Both the position numbers and the translations under genes were made by a program. From assembly GCF_004796535.1 (NCBI RefSeq), contig NZ_SPHY01000001.1, positions 248,001 through 312,000 of the forward strand: a DNA stretch of 64,000 nt. Reading direction: 5' to 3'. A model generated the notes under the pieces. The model saw nothing but the letters and a program-made list of their open reading frames with translations. It searched no databases and was not told the origin of the DNA. Each line of letters opens with the position of its first letter. The first letter of the stretch is position 1. Positions 8,690 through 18,509 of this stretch are shown here, piece by piece. Origin of the DNA: Sphingomonas flavalba (GTDB lineage Bacteria; Pseudomonadota; Alphaproteobacteria; Sphingomonadales; Sphingomonadaceae).

Positions 8690-9837
8690 CACGACCGACC
8701 TCCCTGAATCAGCTCGCGCCAGAGAGCGATGCCGTGAGGAAGGGCTTCGTCGTTGAAGTCATAGCGCGGATGATGAAGCGGCGCTGTCTGACCGTTGCCC
8801 ATGAATATGAACGCGCCGGGCTTTTTCTCCAGGAAAAACGAAAAGTCTTCGGATGCCGCCAGCGCTTTCATGTTTCTCTCGACGGCCTCTTCCCCCACTA
8901 GTCTTGCTGCAGCATCAGCGAGCGTTTTCGCCTGCTTCGCGTGATTGATCGTGGGTGGATAGCCCCGAACATACGAGACCTCCCCGATCGCTCCGAAGGC
9001 TTGCGGGAGCTTTTCGGCCAGCTCTTCAACCCGGGACTGGCAGAGATCGCGCGCATGGGGAGACAAGGTTCTAACGGTTCCGCGAAGCCGGATAGACCCG
9101 GGCAGAACGTTGAACGCATCACCACCGTGAATCGACGTGACGGAAAGAACCGCCTGCTCGGAGGCATCCAGGTTGCGTGGAATGATGGTATGAAGCGCGC
9201 TGACCAGTTGGCTGGACGCAAGGACAACATCAACGCACTCGTGCGGACGCGCGGCATGTCCGCCGGGGCCTTTCAACTCGATGGTAAAGCGGTCCGACGC
9301 CATCAACACCGGGCCCGGCGAAAGCATGAAGCGGCCGATTTCGAGCGATGGCCAGTTGTGGAGACCGTAAATTTCGTCAATCTCGAAGCGGTCGAAAAGG
9401 CCATCCTCGATCATCGCGCGGGCGCCGCCACCGCCCTCCTCAGCCGGCTGGAAAATCAGCACCAGTGTGCCATCGAAATGCCGTTCAGCCGCCAACGCCT
9501 TTGCGGCACCGAGGAGCATGGCCGTATGTCCGTCATGGCCGCAGGCGTGCATCATGCCTTGTCGTGTCGAGGCATGGGCAACGCCGCTTTCCTCGACGAT
9601 TGGCAAGGCATCCATATCCGCACGGATTGCGATGTTAGGGCCTTTCTGAGGGTTGCGACCATGGACCACACCCACCACGCCACTTTTCCCGATCCCCGTT
9701 TCCACGCGGTCGCAGCCGAATTCCACGAGCAAGGACGTAACCTTGTCGGCAGTGCGAAGGACATCGTAGTCGAGCTCGGGATGTTGGTGGATGTCCCGCC
9801 GCCATTCCCCGGCGCTTTGGATCAGTTCATCGTGCAT
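8689..9837 (-). CDS. M20-family amidohydrolase (hippurate hydrolase/HipO-like)
   Basis: 382 residues, a metal-dependent cytoplasmic amidohydrolase that cleaves N-acyl bonds. Metal ligands of the M20D family are visible: C99 and H101 (MMHACGHDGH), glutamates at 133-134 (QPAEEGGGG), H160 (YGLHNW) and a C-terminal His in PLHHPRYDF. The dimerisation/lid domain (FTIELKGPGGHAARPH) is present. The N-terminal DIHQHPELDYD motif is standard. It overlaps the transporter gene and follows the thioesterase by 77 bp. In this island it may free an amine or acyl chain from the imported compound; that is inference. Confidence 0.9.
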   Translation of the reverse strand: MHDELIQSAGEWRRDIHQHPELDYDVLRTADKVTSLLVEFGCDRVETGIGKSGVVGVVHGRNPQKGPNIAIRADMDALPIVEESGVAHASTRQGMMHACGHDGHTAMLLGAAKALAAERHFDGTLVLIFQPAEEGGGGARAMIEDGLFDRFEIDEIYGLHNWPSLEIGRFMLSPGPVLMASDRFTIELKGPGGHAARPHECVDVVLASSQLVSALHTIIPRNLDASEQAVLSVTSIHGGDAFNVLPGSIRLRGTVRTLSPHARDLCQSRVEELAEKLPQAFGAIGEVSYVRGYPPTINHAKQAKTLADAAARLVGEEAVERNMKALAASEDFSFFLEKKPGAFIFMGNGQTAPLHHPRYDFNDEALPHGIALWRELIQGGRS

Positions 9838-9914
9838 CGGCTCGCCCTCGCAACACGTGCTTCTTCCCCGCAGTCGCGCCAGGGCTTTCGGACTCTGGCT
9901 GGCCGGAGCTCTGA

Positions 9915-10343
9915 TTAGTCATTCGTGAAATGCAGCTGGGTCTGCGTCGTTACCGAAATTGTTCGGCCCGTTTCATCGCAGATCACTGTCGACCAGACGG
10001 ATGTCCGTCGACCAACGTGGAGGGCATGCGTCCGCACCGTCAGGAAATCCCCCTTCGGCGCGGCGAGAAAGTTCGTTTTTGATTCCAGGGTGGATGTAAA
10101 CTGGGCGGGACCAAGGTTTTGAACCGCCCCCATGCCTCCCATACTGTCTGCGATCGCCATGAGCGCACCGCCGTGGATACCGCCACGCGAATTCAGGAGG
10201 CGCTCGCCAAGTTCCACCCGCGCTTCTATGCGGGCTTTCTCCACCTCGAGCAGTTCGATGCCAAGCTGCTTCTGGAAGCCGAGCGTCGGCATCCTGCGAA
10301 CCTCTTCCTCGGACCAGGAGCCGGGCCCCACACGCACCGCCAT
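9915..10343 (-). CDS. Hot-dog fold acyl-CoA thioesterase (PaaI-like), possibly betainyl-CoA type
   Basis: 142 residues from the ATG at 10341-10343, one base after the stop of the BKACE gene (TAA-T-ATG), so co-translated. The hot-dog motif NSRGGIHGGALMAIADSMGG (residues 51-70) has the HGG loop and catalytic-type Asp of PaaI thioesterases, and the C-terminal strand reads HVGRRTSVWSTVICDETG. A longer frame upstream lacks a better start. In Pseudomonas the pair CdhC (BKACE) and CdhB (thioesterase) forms and hydrolyses betainyl-CoA during carnitine breakdown; this gene pair has the same make-up. Actual acyl-CoA substrate unknown. Confidence 0.82.
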   Translation of the reverse strand: MAVRVGPGSWSEEEVRRMPTLGFQKQLGIELLEVEKARIEARVELGERLLNSRGGIHGGALMAIADSMGGMGAVQNLGPAQFTSTLESKTNFLAAPKGDFLTVRTHALHVGRRTSVWSTVICDETGRTISVTTQTQLHFTND

Positions 10344-10344
10344 A

Positions 10345-11265
10345 TTACGGGCGCTCTTTCGCGGCGCGGAGTCCAAGTGTCTGACGCGCATCTTCGGCCG
10401 TGCTGACTTCGAGCGACATCAGTTCAAGGATCTGCCGCATCTGCGCGACCTGCTCAGCATTGGACTTCGCCAGTTCCCCCTTTCGAAGATACAGATTGTC
10501 CTCCATGCCAACGCGTACGTTCGCGCCCATCGCCGCACCCATGGCGCAAAGCCGCGTCTGGTGCTTGCCGGCTGCAAGTATGGACCAGTGCCACTGATCG
10601 CCGAACAGTTGATTGGCAATTGTGCGCATGTGAACGACGTTGGCCGGATCGACGCCGATCCCCCCGCTGAAGCCGAACACCGTCTGAATGGTAACCGGCA
10701 GTTTCAGAACGCCCTGGGCGACAAAGTACGCCACATTATAGAGATGACCGATATCGTAGCATTCACACTCGAGTTTGGTCCCGCGCTGCCCAAGTTCGCG
10801 CGCGATTGCTTCAATCGTCCCTTCCGTATTGCGGTAGATCTTCTCCTTGTCGCTTGTGAAGAACGATTTTTCCCACTCGAATTTAAAGTCCTTGATCTTG
10901 CTGCCCATGGATGAGCGCCCCATGGGGGACATCGTCCCCATATTGAGCGAGGCCATTTCAGCCCCGCATTCAATGGCGCCTTCCATCCTCTGGGCCGGAT
11001 CGCTCGGCCCGCTCGTCGTAATATTGATGATGACATCGGATTGGTCGCGGATCCTGTCCACGATCTCCTTGTAGACCTTCCCGCTCGAGGTCGGCCTGCC
11101 GTCCTCCGGATCGCGTGCATGAAGATGCACGATCGCGGCGCCGGCCCGCGCGGCGTCTACGGCCTGCCGCGCAATGTCCGCTGGCGTATACGGCAAATAG
11201 GGTGACATGGATGGTGCGTGCGCCGACCCGGTAACTGCGCATGTAATTATTGTTTTTCGCCCCAT
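10345..11265 (-). CDS. Beta-keto acid cleavage enzyme (BKACE, DUF849)
   Basis: 306 residues. BKACE enzymes are TIM barrels that transfer the acyl part of a beta-keto acid to acetyl-CoA, giving acetoacetate and a new acyl-CoA. Zn ligands are visible in VHLHARDPEDG (H47, H49), plus the family motif ECECYDIGHLYN and FGFSGGIGVDP. I chose ATG at 11263-11265, which has AGGTGG a few bases upstream, over the GTG nine bases earlier. The HLHARDP form resembles 3-keto-5-aminohexanoate-type members; the form I recall for dehydrocarnitine enzymes has HCHVRDP, so the substrate may be another beta-keto acid. First gene of the BKACE-thioesterase-M20-MFS operon. Confidence 0.88.
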   Translation of the reverse strand: MGRKTIITCAVTGSAHAPSMSPYLPYTPADIARQAVDAARAGAAIVHLHARDPEDGRPTSSGKVYKEIVDRIRDQSDVIINITTSGPSDPAQRMEGAIECGAEMASLNMGTMSPMGRSSMGSKIKDFKFEWEKSFFTSDKEKIYRNTEGTIEAIARELGQRGTKLECECYDIGHLYNVAYFVAQGVLKLPVTIQTVFGFSGGIGVDPANVVHMRTIANQLFGDQWHWSILAAGKHQTRLCAMGAAMGANVRVGMEDNLYLRKGELAKSNAEQVAQMRQILELMSLEVSTAEDARQTLGLRAAKERP

Positions 11266-11445
11266 GCCACCCACCTATCAAACCAGTTCATACGAATACG
11301 ATCGACCGGGCAGGCCAGGGTAAGCTTCACAGTGGACGCTGACCGTTCAATCGCTGACACCATAAGGGAAGCGCGTGTGCGCCCGGAACCTGCCTCAGTT
11401 ATGGTGACGCCAATTGCGTTATGCGGCCCCTCGGGTACCGAACCG

Positions 11446-12417
11446 CTAGCAGAGACGCATGTAGTTCTTTGGCGGCCTCCCGAAGTGCCGCTTGAAAGCC
11501 GTGCAGAAGTTGGACGCATGGCAATAGCCGACCTTATATGCCACCTGCTTCAGCGGCATGTTTTCCGACTCAAGGAGTGTCCTCGCGCGTTCCATCCGGC
11601 GACTTGTGATATATTGATTGAGGCTCACGCCGAGACCTTCGCGGATCTCGACCGATAAATCCTGCGGCTGCATACCGAATGTCGCGGCGAGATCGCACAG
11701 GGATGGCGGATTGGGGAGGCTCGCCTCGATCAGCGTTCTTATGCGCTCGAGGCGGTCAACCGCTACGTCCCTGCGCACCAGGAAGCTGCCATCCGTGAGC
11801 AGTGTATCAAGGCTGAGACAGGCGATTTCCGTAGACTTGGCGGTGATGAAGGCTTTCGCGACCCGCCGGTCAACGGAATGATGAAACAGATTTTCTGTGG
11901 CAGACATCAATGTGTACGGAAGGGGGCGTGCGTACCAAAAGACATCACTTCTGTCGCCGCTGATCGAAGAGATGCCCGGCAGATCCATCGCGCTGAAGTC
12001 GCATAGCGACGACAATCCGTGCGGCCACATCCCAATCGTCAATGAAATCTCGTCTGCGTCATCACTCCAGACGCTGCGCTTTTTCAATCCCGGAGGATGA
12101 TAGAAGATAGCCAAGGTTGGCTCGGCCAACTCGTAACTATGCGCGCCGAGTTCGATACGACGTTTCCCGGAAAGGTGAAGCAGGAATATGATCCGGCCAA
12201 GACCAACCTGGTCATCGCTGAAGCCGCACTTCGGCCGCAGGTTTCGTATCGTGAGGCCGAGGTTTTGGTCCTGGCAGTAGACATCGAACTGGCCGGCCGC
12301 CTTCTCGGGTGGAGGCAGCATGCTGAAACTATCAAGCGCCGCAGCCGGGTCAGCCTTCAGGATACGGAAACTACTGCCCTGGCTGATCCGCGCAAGAAAT
12401 TCATCATCCGCGATCAT
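11446..12417 (-). CDS. AraC-family transcriptional regulator
   Basis: 323 residues. An N-terminal cupin-like effector region (about 1-200) precedes a C-terminal double helix-turn-helix, with first HTH in SLCDLAATFGMQPQDLS and second in MPLKQVAYKVGYCHASNFC followed by the AraC signature FKRHFGRPPKNY. It sits between the BKACE operon (180 bp downstream) and the TonB receptor, all on one strand, and is the only regulator of the island cargo. It likely activates these genes in response to the imported compound. Confidence 0.9.
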   Translation of the reverse strand: MIADDEFLARISQGSSFRILKADPAAALDSFSMLPPPEKAAGQFDVYCQDQNLGLTIRNLRPKCGFSDDQVGLGRIIFLLHLSGKRRIELGAHSYELAEPTLAIFYHPPGLKKRSVWSDDADEISLTIGMWPHGLSSLCDFSAMDLPGISSISGDRSDVFWYARPLPYTLMSATENLFHHSVDRRVAKAFITAKSTEIACLSLDTLLTDGSFLVRRDVAVDRLERIRTLIEASLPNPPSLCDLAATFGMQPQDLSVEIREGLGVSLNQYITSRRMERARTLLESENMPLKQVAYKVGYCHASNFCTAFKRHFGRPPKNYMRLC

Positions 12418-12599
12418 CTGACGTCGCTATGACCGGACCTGATGAAAGCGGCGAGCACGCCAAATTGAAAACAACGTCCACCTCCCATGATATCCCGTCC
12501 CGTGGAGCAGATTACGCGATGCATCCGCCGGAGCCAAGCCGTGAAACCGACACTTGCCAGCTCCGGGGATGCCTTCGTCAGGGCCGAGAGTTCCGCCGC

Positions 12600-15509
12600 T
12601 CAGAATTCAGCTGTCAGCGAGACACGGAAGACCCTGCCCATGGTATCAAAGAGGCCGTGCCTCGTCTGAAGATTCTGAATGGCCCCGCCCGAAATCGACG
12701 TTCCGAGCAGTGTCGGGTCCCGATTCAGAATATTATTGACGATAAAGCTCAGCTTTGACTTCACGTTGCCAGCCTGGATTCCAAACGCCACGGTCCCGTC
12801 AAAGTATATTGCCCCATTTATATTATTATTGTTGATCGTCCTGTTTTCCAATGTCGAGGCCGGGCAGGCGCTCTCACATTCCACATAGCTTTTCGAGTAC
12901 ACAAGATCGCTGACGCCTCTCGCGCTGAGCGACAGCGATACGGGATCAGCGTTGTAGTAAGCGGTAACGCGGTACGTCCATTTGGGCGTTTCGAGTTCAC
13001 CGACCCTGTTATAGGGCGTCAGCACAAGATCATCGACGATGTTCTTCATGTTGCGGACGAATGACGCGTGCACCCGGAACGTTCCCGGCACATTTTCGGC
13101 TATGTCCGACAGACGCAGGGCATAGCTGGCCTGGATATCGAGACCACTTGCCCGCCTGCTTCCGAAATTGACGGGAGTGACGAGGACTGTATCCAGCTGA
13201 TTTCCATCAAAAACCAGACGATCACAGAATTGCGTGATTCCGGAGTAACACCGGTCAATGATGGACTGATAACCTACGCTGCCGATAACGTCATTTATGT
13301 CGATGTTCCAGTAATCGAGCGATGCGGTGAAGCCGCTCATGAAACTGGGTCTCAGCACGGTGCCAGCGGTCCATGTCTTCGCCTTCTCAGGCTGAAGATC
13401 GACGTTTCCGAGCGTTGCGATACGCGCAAGAATGTATCCCGGCACGGGCGCGTTCCCGGGAAGCGTCACGCCCTGCAGCACGCCGGACGGGTTGGCAAAC
13501 AGCTCCTCGAGGTTCGGCGCGCGAATGTCGCGGCTATACGATCCGCGGAACTCGATATCCGGTATCGGGGAGTATGTCGCACCGACTTTCCATGTCTGCA
13601 CCGAGCCGGAGGTCGAATAATCCGTGAAACGTCCGGCGAGGTTGAGGTCGAACCCCTTGAAGAAAGGAAGAGACGTCTCGACGAACGCCTCCTTGACATT
13701 TCGTTCACCACGGTTCACCCGGTAGTTGCCGAACCGCCATCCACTGCTGGAGGTTTCGCCAACCGTACCGCGCGCCTTTTCCTCGCGCCATTCCGCACCG
13801 AGAGCGACAGATGCCGCGCCACCGGGCAGTTCGAAGATTTCGCCGCTGAGCGCTACTGCGGCAACATCCTGCGTGAAGCGCTGCTTTCTCCAAGGCTGCT
13901 CGGGACCGAAAACGTAATCGAGCGAAGCCTGGGATGGCTGATTGCGTCCCAGCAGGTCGATGGGCACGCAGCCGTTTGCGGGATCCGCGATGGACGAGCG
14001 GCAGACGACCTCGCCGCCGACTTCAACCGAATCCAACGCGAGATTGAACCGCGCATTATTCAGTGAATTTACGGCGCGCTCATGCGTCTTGGTCACACCA
14101 TGTTGATAATAAGCGTCCCAAGACCAATCGCGTCCAAAGAGGCTGAAATCACCGGTTGTGCCGAGCACATAGCGGAAGGCATCGCGAGAATTGCGACTTC
14201 CGTTCTTGTACTCGGTCCAGAGACCCACATTGATCGTTTCGAGGCCGTTGGCGTTCATCGCCGCCGCGACGTCAGGGTACTGCGTCGTGAGGAAACCGTT
14301 GTTGGCCCCCACGGTGATATTCAGAAGGTCGGACGAGTTGTAACCGAGATTGTTATATCCGCTCCAGGAGAACTGACCGTAAACCTTTGCGGAAGGCGAC
14401 AGCGCATAGGATACACGGCCGAAAACGCTGGAGCGTTCCTGGCCGGGATACAGGGACGAAGAACCGACACCGATCTGATCCGTCAATCGCCAATCACCGC
14501 CGATCATGAACGGAGACGACGTCGCACTAAGCACGCCGTAATTGAGCTGCTTTGTAACGCCATCGTCGGTGAAGTATGTCCCCCGCAATGGGCCGCTGGT
14601 AATCAATCCACCCCAGATCCGGTTGGAGAGGCCAATGCCGGGCCCGACATAATACTGGGGCAGGCCATTGCCCGCTACATAGGCTGGATTGTTCATGATG
14701 TTATAGCCGTGCCGCTGCCAGTCGCGATCGATCGAATGGATCCCGTCCTGGTGCGCATATTCGGCGTTGAGGAGGATCTTCACACGGTCTTCGAGAAGCG
14801 AAAATCCCGCGGTGCCGCTCAGACGATAGTTGTGACCGTCACCGTAGGTCGAGATGCCGCTATCGACCCCGAGCTTAACGCCTTCGAAATTCTCGTTGAG
14901 GATGAAGTTGATCACGCCGCCGACGGCGTCAGAGCCATATTGAGCGGACGCGCCTCCGGTGACCACTTCAACGCGCTCGACAAGGCCTTGCGGGAAGGTG
15001 TTGACGTCGACCAGACCAGAAAACGAGCTGGGCGCAACACGCTGCCCGTTGAGAAGAATCAGTGTTCGAGACGTCCCGAGGCCACGAAGGTTGACCGCAT
15101 TGATACCGGCATTGCCCGTCGAAATCTGCCGCGAACTGTCGGCTGAGCTGTGGCTGCCGGCGGCACTGACGGACGGGAGGACAAACACGATGTCGGCAAT
15201 GTTTGCAGGCTTCCGCGCTTCGATATCTTCGGCACCGATCACACTCACGGGAACGGGAGAATCATATCCCTCCCGCATGATCCGCGATCCGGTAACAACG
15301 ATCTCGGGGCTATCGAGCGTCGCGACCGCCCCTTGCGGCTCTGCACCGCCTTCTGGGTCGGAAGACTGCGCAAATGCCGCCGGGCTCAGCGTGACTGCCA
15401 GCGCCAATGCTGCGCCGCCGCACACGTGCCTTGCGGCGAGCGGGTAGAGCAATGAAGATCCGAGAAGTTGGGCCTTGCCATCTTTTGCAAGCATTTGGCT
15501 CAGAAACAT
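12600..15509 (-). CDS. TonB-dependent outer membrane receptor (island cargo)
   Basis: 969 residues from ATG at 15507-15509, which follows AAAGGGGCG; the 29 codons upstream look non-coding. A signal peptide ends at AALALAVTLSPAAFAQ. Plug domain: EIVVTGSRIMREGYDSPVPV, then RTLILLNGQRVAPSSFSG and VEVVTGGASAQYGSDAVGGV. The C-terminal barrel ends in Phe (MGRVFRVSLTAEF), the BAM signal. It belongs to the sphingomonad receptor type used to take up organic substrates. Located between the esterase and AraC genes, so it probably imports the compound broken down by the island enzymes. Confidence 0.92.
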   Translation of the reverse strand: MFLSQMLAKDGKAQLLGSSLLYPLAARHVCGGAALALAVTLSPAAFAQSSDPEGGAEPQGAVATLDSPEIVVTGSRIMREGYDSPVPVSVIGAEDIEARKPANIADIVFVLPSVSAAGSHSSADSSRQISTGNAGINAVNLRGLGTSRTLILLNGQRVAPSSFSGLVDVNTFPQGLVERVEVVTGGASAQYGSDAVGGVINFILNENFEGVKLGVDSGISTYGDGHNYRLSGTAGFSLLEDRVKILLNAEYAHQDGIHSIDRDWQRHGYNIMNNPAYVAGNGLPQYYVGPGIGLSNRIWGGLITSGPLRGTYFTDDGVTKQLNYGVLSATSSPFMIGGDWRLTDQIGVGSSSLYPGQERSSVFGRVSYALSPSAKVYGQFSWSGYNNLGYNSSDLLNITVGANNGFLTTQYPDVAAAMNANGLETINVGLWTEYKNGSRNSRDAFRYVLGTTGDFSLFGRDWSWDAYYQHGVTKTHERAVNSLNNARFNLALDSVEVGGEVVCRSSIADPANGCVPIDLLGRNQPSQASLDYVFGPEQPWRKQRFTQDVAAVALSGEIFELPGGAASVALGAEWREEKARGTVGETSSSGWRFGNYRVNRGERNVKEAFVETSLPFFKGFDLNLAGRFTDYSTSGSVQTWKVGATYSPIPDIEFRGSYSRDIRAPNLEELFANPSGVLQGVTLPGNAPVPGYILARIATLGNVDLQPEKAKTWTAGTVLRPSFMSGFTASLDYWNIDINDVIGSVGYQSIIDRCYSGITQFCDRLVFDGNQLDTVLVTPVNFGSRRASGLDIQASYALRLSDIAENVPGTFRVHASFVRNMKNIVDDLVLTPYNRVGELETPKWTYRVTAYYNADPVSLSLSARGVSDLVYSKSYVECESACPASTLENRTINNNNINGAIYFDGTVAFGIQAGNVKSKLSFIVNNILNRDPTLLGTSISGGAIQNLQTRHGLFDTMGRVFRVSLTAEF

Positions 15510-15730
15510 CGATAACGCCCCTTTGTAAGTTGTTGTCGCCTTAGTCCGACTCTTCCTGTGCCCATTCAGCATAGGAGGCGTCGACTTGCGCCGCATCGAA
15601 CCATGATTATGGACGGCTGCATTTCATTATTCCCTCGCGCACGTGCTGCGATCCCGGCCCAAACGGGGCATCGGGATCACAGTGCCACGGTGCGCGTTTC
15701 GCACCTGCCAGCAGCCGCAGACGTGCTTGT

Positions 15731-15751
15731 GGGCTCTTTTTCCGGGAGCCC
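15731..15751. other. Short hairpin between esterase and receptor genes
   Basis: GGGCTC and GAGCCC form a 6-bp stem around a 9-base loop in the 262-bp gap downstream of the esterase. There is no T-run in the direction of transcription, so it is at most a weak terminator or RNA-processing signal. The rest of the gap is the receptor promoter region. Confidence 0.3.
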
Positions 15752-15771
15752 GATACCGGCTTCAAACGGAC

Positions 15772-17412
15772 TTATTTTGGTGCGTAGACGCCAATCCCTG
15801 TCACGGTCCAGGGAGACTTCCCTTCCGACAACCGCTCGTGAAACCGCGCGTCCCAGAACTCGAGCATTCCCGGCAAAGGATTCCGGCCGGGCACAGCCAT
15901 GCCATCACGAAACGTCATGAAAGCTCGGTCGCTGCTGCTGTAACGGGGCCAGAATGGCTGATCCAGCGTATTGGGATTGCCCGCTTTTGCAAATGAAGCC
16001 CAGTAAGTCTGCATGATATCGGAGACACGCAGATCTTCCTCGGTGGGCGTAATACCTGCCCAGTTGGCGAACAGGTGACGCTTATCGGCGCCATGATAAG
16101 CGCCCGCCTTGCCCTGCCACGGAGAGCGTTGATCGAAATAATAGAGATAGACGTCCGGCGTCACGCGCGAACTGTCTGCTGCGATCCTGTGCGCCGCATA
16201 AGTATAGAAACTGTCACGCATGGACGCCAGCCAGCGCCAATCGTCGCTCTTTTCATAGTCGCCGGCTGGATAGAGCGCGAGATATTCATCGGCATTCTTG
16301 CCGTAGAGCGTCTCTGTTCTTTTGCGGTAATCTGAGGCATCCTTCGGCACGACGGTTTTCCAGTCATCGCGCCCGGTGAGCAGGTTGTACTGCTCGTTGC
16401 TTGTCGAGCCGATCAGGATCGGAACATTATTGTGCTCCCCGCGCGCGAACGTCTCGGCAAGCTGCGAACGGAACACCCACCCGTCGAGCACGACTTCGGG
16501 GATGGCATCATAAACATCCTTATAGCCGTTCACCACGTCGATCACCTTCTGCGCGGGCAGAGCGCGCAACTGGGCAAGCGATTTGGCACCTGCCGCCCGC
16601 GCGAAAGCGACGCCTGCATCTTCAGCGGACGGCCGACCGTGGGCCGCCTGCTTCAGCGGCTGGAGGAATTTCAGGTAACCGCTGTGAGAAATCGCACGGT
16701 GGAACAGCCCTTTCGCGAGAGGGGAGGCGAGAAGATGCATCGTGCTGTACGCGCCCGCCGACAGCCCGAAAATTGTGACATTGCGGGGATCACCGCCAAA
16801 AGATGAAATATTGGACTGCACCCATTTGAGGGCTTCGACCTGATCGGTCGTACCGTAGTTGCCCGAGGCACGGTGAGGCGACTCCCGCGTCAGTTCGGGA
16901 TGCGCATAATAGCCAAAAACACCGACGCGGTACGCAATGCTGACGACGACGACGCCTTTGCTTGCAAGGCTGGCGCCGTTCATGCGCGACGACCCCTCGA
17001 GCAGGCTGCCACCGTGGATCCACACCATCACCGGAAGCGATGCAAGCTTGTCCGCGCTCAGATTCGCAGGGGTCCAGACGTTGAGATAGAGGCAATCCTC
17101 GCTCATGTTGGCAGTGTCATCGCGACCAGCGTGGCGTGACGGCTGCATGCAACTTGGCGCAAAAGCAGTCGCCTGTCGCACGCCCTGCCAGGATTGAGTC
17201 CAGCTCTCCGCCGGCTTCCATCGAAGGCCGTTGATCGGTGGACGTGCGAAAGGAATGCCGCGGAAATCATAGACGGTGCTGTCGCCAGCCTGCACGGCCA
17301 CGCCCTCGAGGCGCCCGAATGGGGTGCTCGCCGTCACGCCCTTCGCGATTGCCGGCGCCGACATGATGCACGCCAGGATGAAAAAGACCCCGAACAATCG
17401 CGCCATAGCCAC
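15772..17412 (-). CDS. Type-B carboxylesterase, secreted (island cargo)
   Basis: 546 residues with a signal peptide (VFFILACIMSAPAIAKG), so the product acts in the periplasm or outside. Alpha/beta-hydrolase of the cholinesterase/carboxylesterase family: SEDCLYLNVWTPA, oxyanion hole PVMVWIHGGSLLEGS, nucleophile Ser218 in FGLSAGAYS (GLSAG instead of the common GESAG), acid in GSTSNEQYN and His in AGAYHGADKRHLF. It lies between the dehydrogenase and the TonB receptor on the same strand. It may split an ester before uptake of the alcohol or acid; carnitine esters would fit the rest of the island but this is not shown. Confidence 0.9.
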   Translation of the reverse strand: MAMARLFGVFFILACIMSAPAIAKGVTASTPFGRLEGVAVQAGDSTVYDFRGIPFARPPINGLRWKPAESWTQSWQGVRQATAFAPSCMQPSRHAGRDDTANMSEDCLYLNVWTPANLSADKLASLPVMVWIHGGSLLEGSSRMNGASLASKGVVVVSIAYRVGVFGYYAHPELTRESPHRASGNYGTTDQVEALKWVQSNISSFGGDPRNVTIFGLSAGAYSTMHLLASPLAKGLFHRAISHSGYLKFLQPLKQAAHGRPSAEDAGVAFARAAGAKSLAQLRALPAQKVIDVVNGYKDVYDAIPEVVLDGWVFRSQLAETFARGEHNNVPILIGSTSNEQYNLLTGRDDWKTVVPKDASDYRKRTETLYGKNADEYLALYPAGDYEKSDDWRWLASMRDSFYTYAAHRIAADSSRVTPDVYLYYFDQRSPWQGKAGAYHGADKRHLFANWAGITPTEEDLRVSDIMQTYWASFAKAGNPNTLDQPFWPRYSSSDRAFMTFRDGMAVPGRNPLPGMLEFWDARFHERLSEGKSPWTVTGIGVYAPK

Positions 17413-17510
17413 TCCCCTTATATGACGTTTTCTTTGGGCATAATCTGGCCCTTACGAATTCATGAGACGTCCGCTGATGGTTTTCCAGCGGATCGGCTTA
17501 TTTCGCACCC

Positions 17511-18509
17511 CTAATCGTTATGCACATCCCGCGTGCTCGCGAGTGCGCGGTCGCGCAGCTTGATGAGTTCGATGAGATAGACGTCCCGCGCCTTTTCCAG
17601 ATCTTCCAGCGCGCGGCCATCGACCTGCGCGGCCATCTGTTCAACCAGCCGATCGATCACCTCGTCGGTCATCTCGGGATTGTCACGCTCGCAGGGGAAG
17701 GTGATCTTGTGAGACCTTTGCCACTCGAATGCCGCGCGTAGCCCTGCATCGTTCATGGCCATTGCGCGCGTCATGAACGGGCCGAACAGCGCGAGCCTCA
17801 GCCCGGCCGCATCCGTCATCGCACGATCGACCTCTTCGGTTGTGGCCACGCCTTCGGCAACGAGCTTGTAAGCCTCTGCGAACAGAGCCCGCTGGAGGCG
17901 GTTGCCAAGATGACCCAGTATCTCATTACGGCAGTGAAGCGGACGGTGACCCCATGCGCTGTAAAATGCGAGCGCCCAATCGATCACGTCCGTCGTGGTT
18001 TTCGCGCTGCCGACGACTTCGACCAGAGGGACCAGGTAGACCGGGTGAAACGGATGCCCGACGATAAATCGTTCCGGGACGACACAATCGACGCCGATTT
18101 CGCTCGGTGTGAGGTAAGAGCTTGACGACGCGATCACCACGTTCTCGCCGACACATTGGCTGATTTCACTTATGATGCGCCGCTTGCCATCGACGGATTC
18201 CGGAGCGGACTCCTGCACAAAATCGACGTCTGCAAATGACGAGTCGATGCGCGACCGAAATGCGATGCGGTCCGGCGACGCGGACGGCGCCAGACCCTTC
18301 GCTTCCATTGCCGGCCAGGCCTGCGTAATCTTGCGACGCATTCGGTCTTCAGCGCCGCTCCCCGGATCAACAGCGATCACATCGAGTCCGCGCGCCAGAA
18401 AATGCGCGGCCCATCCCGCGCCCATTGTCCCTGCGCCAACGAGGCCCACCGTCTTCACATCCTTTGGCGCTACACGCATAAGCCCAGTTCCATCACTCCT
18501 CACCGACAC
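17511..18509 (-). CDS. 3-hydroxyacyl-CoA dehydrogenase family protein, L-carnitine dehydrogenase-like
   Basis: 332 residues. NAD-binding Rossmann motif VGLVGAGTMGAGW (residues 22-34), then motifs that I associate with L-carnitine 3-dehydrogenase and lambda-crystallin relatives: ITQAWPAMEAKGLAP, FVQESAPESVDGKRRI, ASSSSYLTPSEI, VGHPFHPVYLVPLVEVVG and RPLHCRNEILGHLGNRL. It would oxidise a beta-hydroxy acid to the keto acid that the BKACE enzyme cleaves. There is no C-terminal thioesterase fusion as in some carnitine dehydrogenases; the thioesterase is a separate gene here. Start is GTG at 18507-18509, five bases after GAGGAG. Confidence 0.82.
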   Translation of the reverse strand: MSVRSDGTGLMRVAPKDVKTVGLVGAGTMGAGWAAHFLARGLDVIAVDPGSGAEDRMRRKITQAWPAMEAKGLAPSASPDRIAFRSRIDSSFADVDFVQESAPESVDGKRRIISEISQCVGENVVIASSSSYLTPSEIGVDCVVPERFIVGHPFHPVYLVPLVEVVGSAKTTTDVIDWALAFYSAWGHRPLHCRNEILGHLGNRLQRALFAEAYKLVAEGVATTEEVDRAMTDAAGLRLALFGPFMTRAMAMNDAGLRAAFEWQRSHKITFPCERDNPEMTDEVIDRLVEQMAAQVDGRALEDLEKARDVYLIELIKLRDRALASTRDVHND

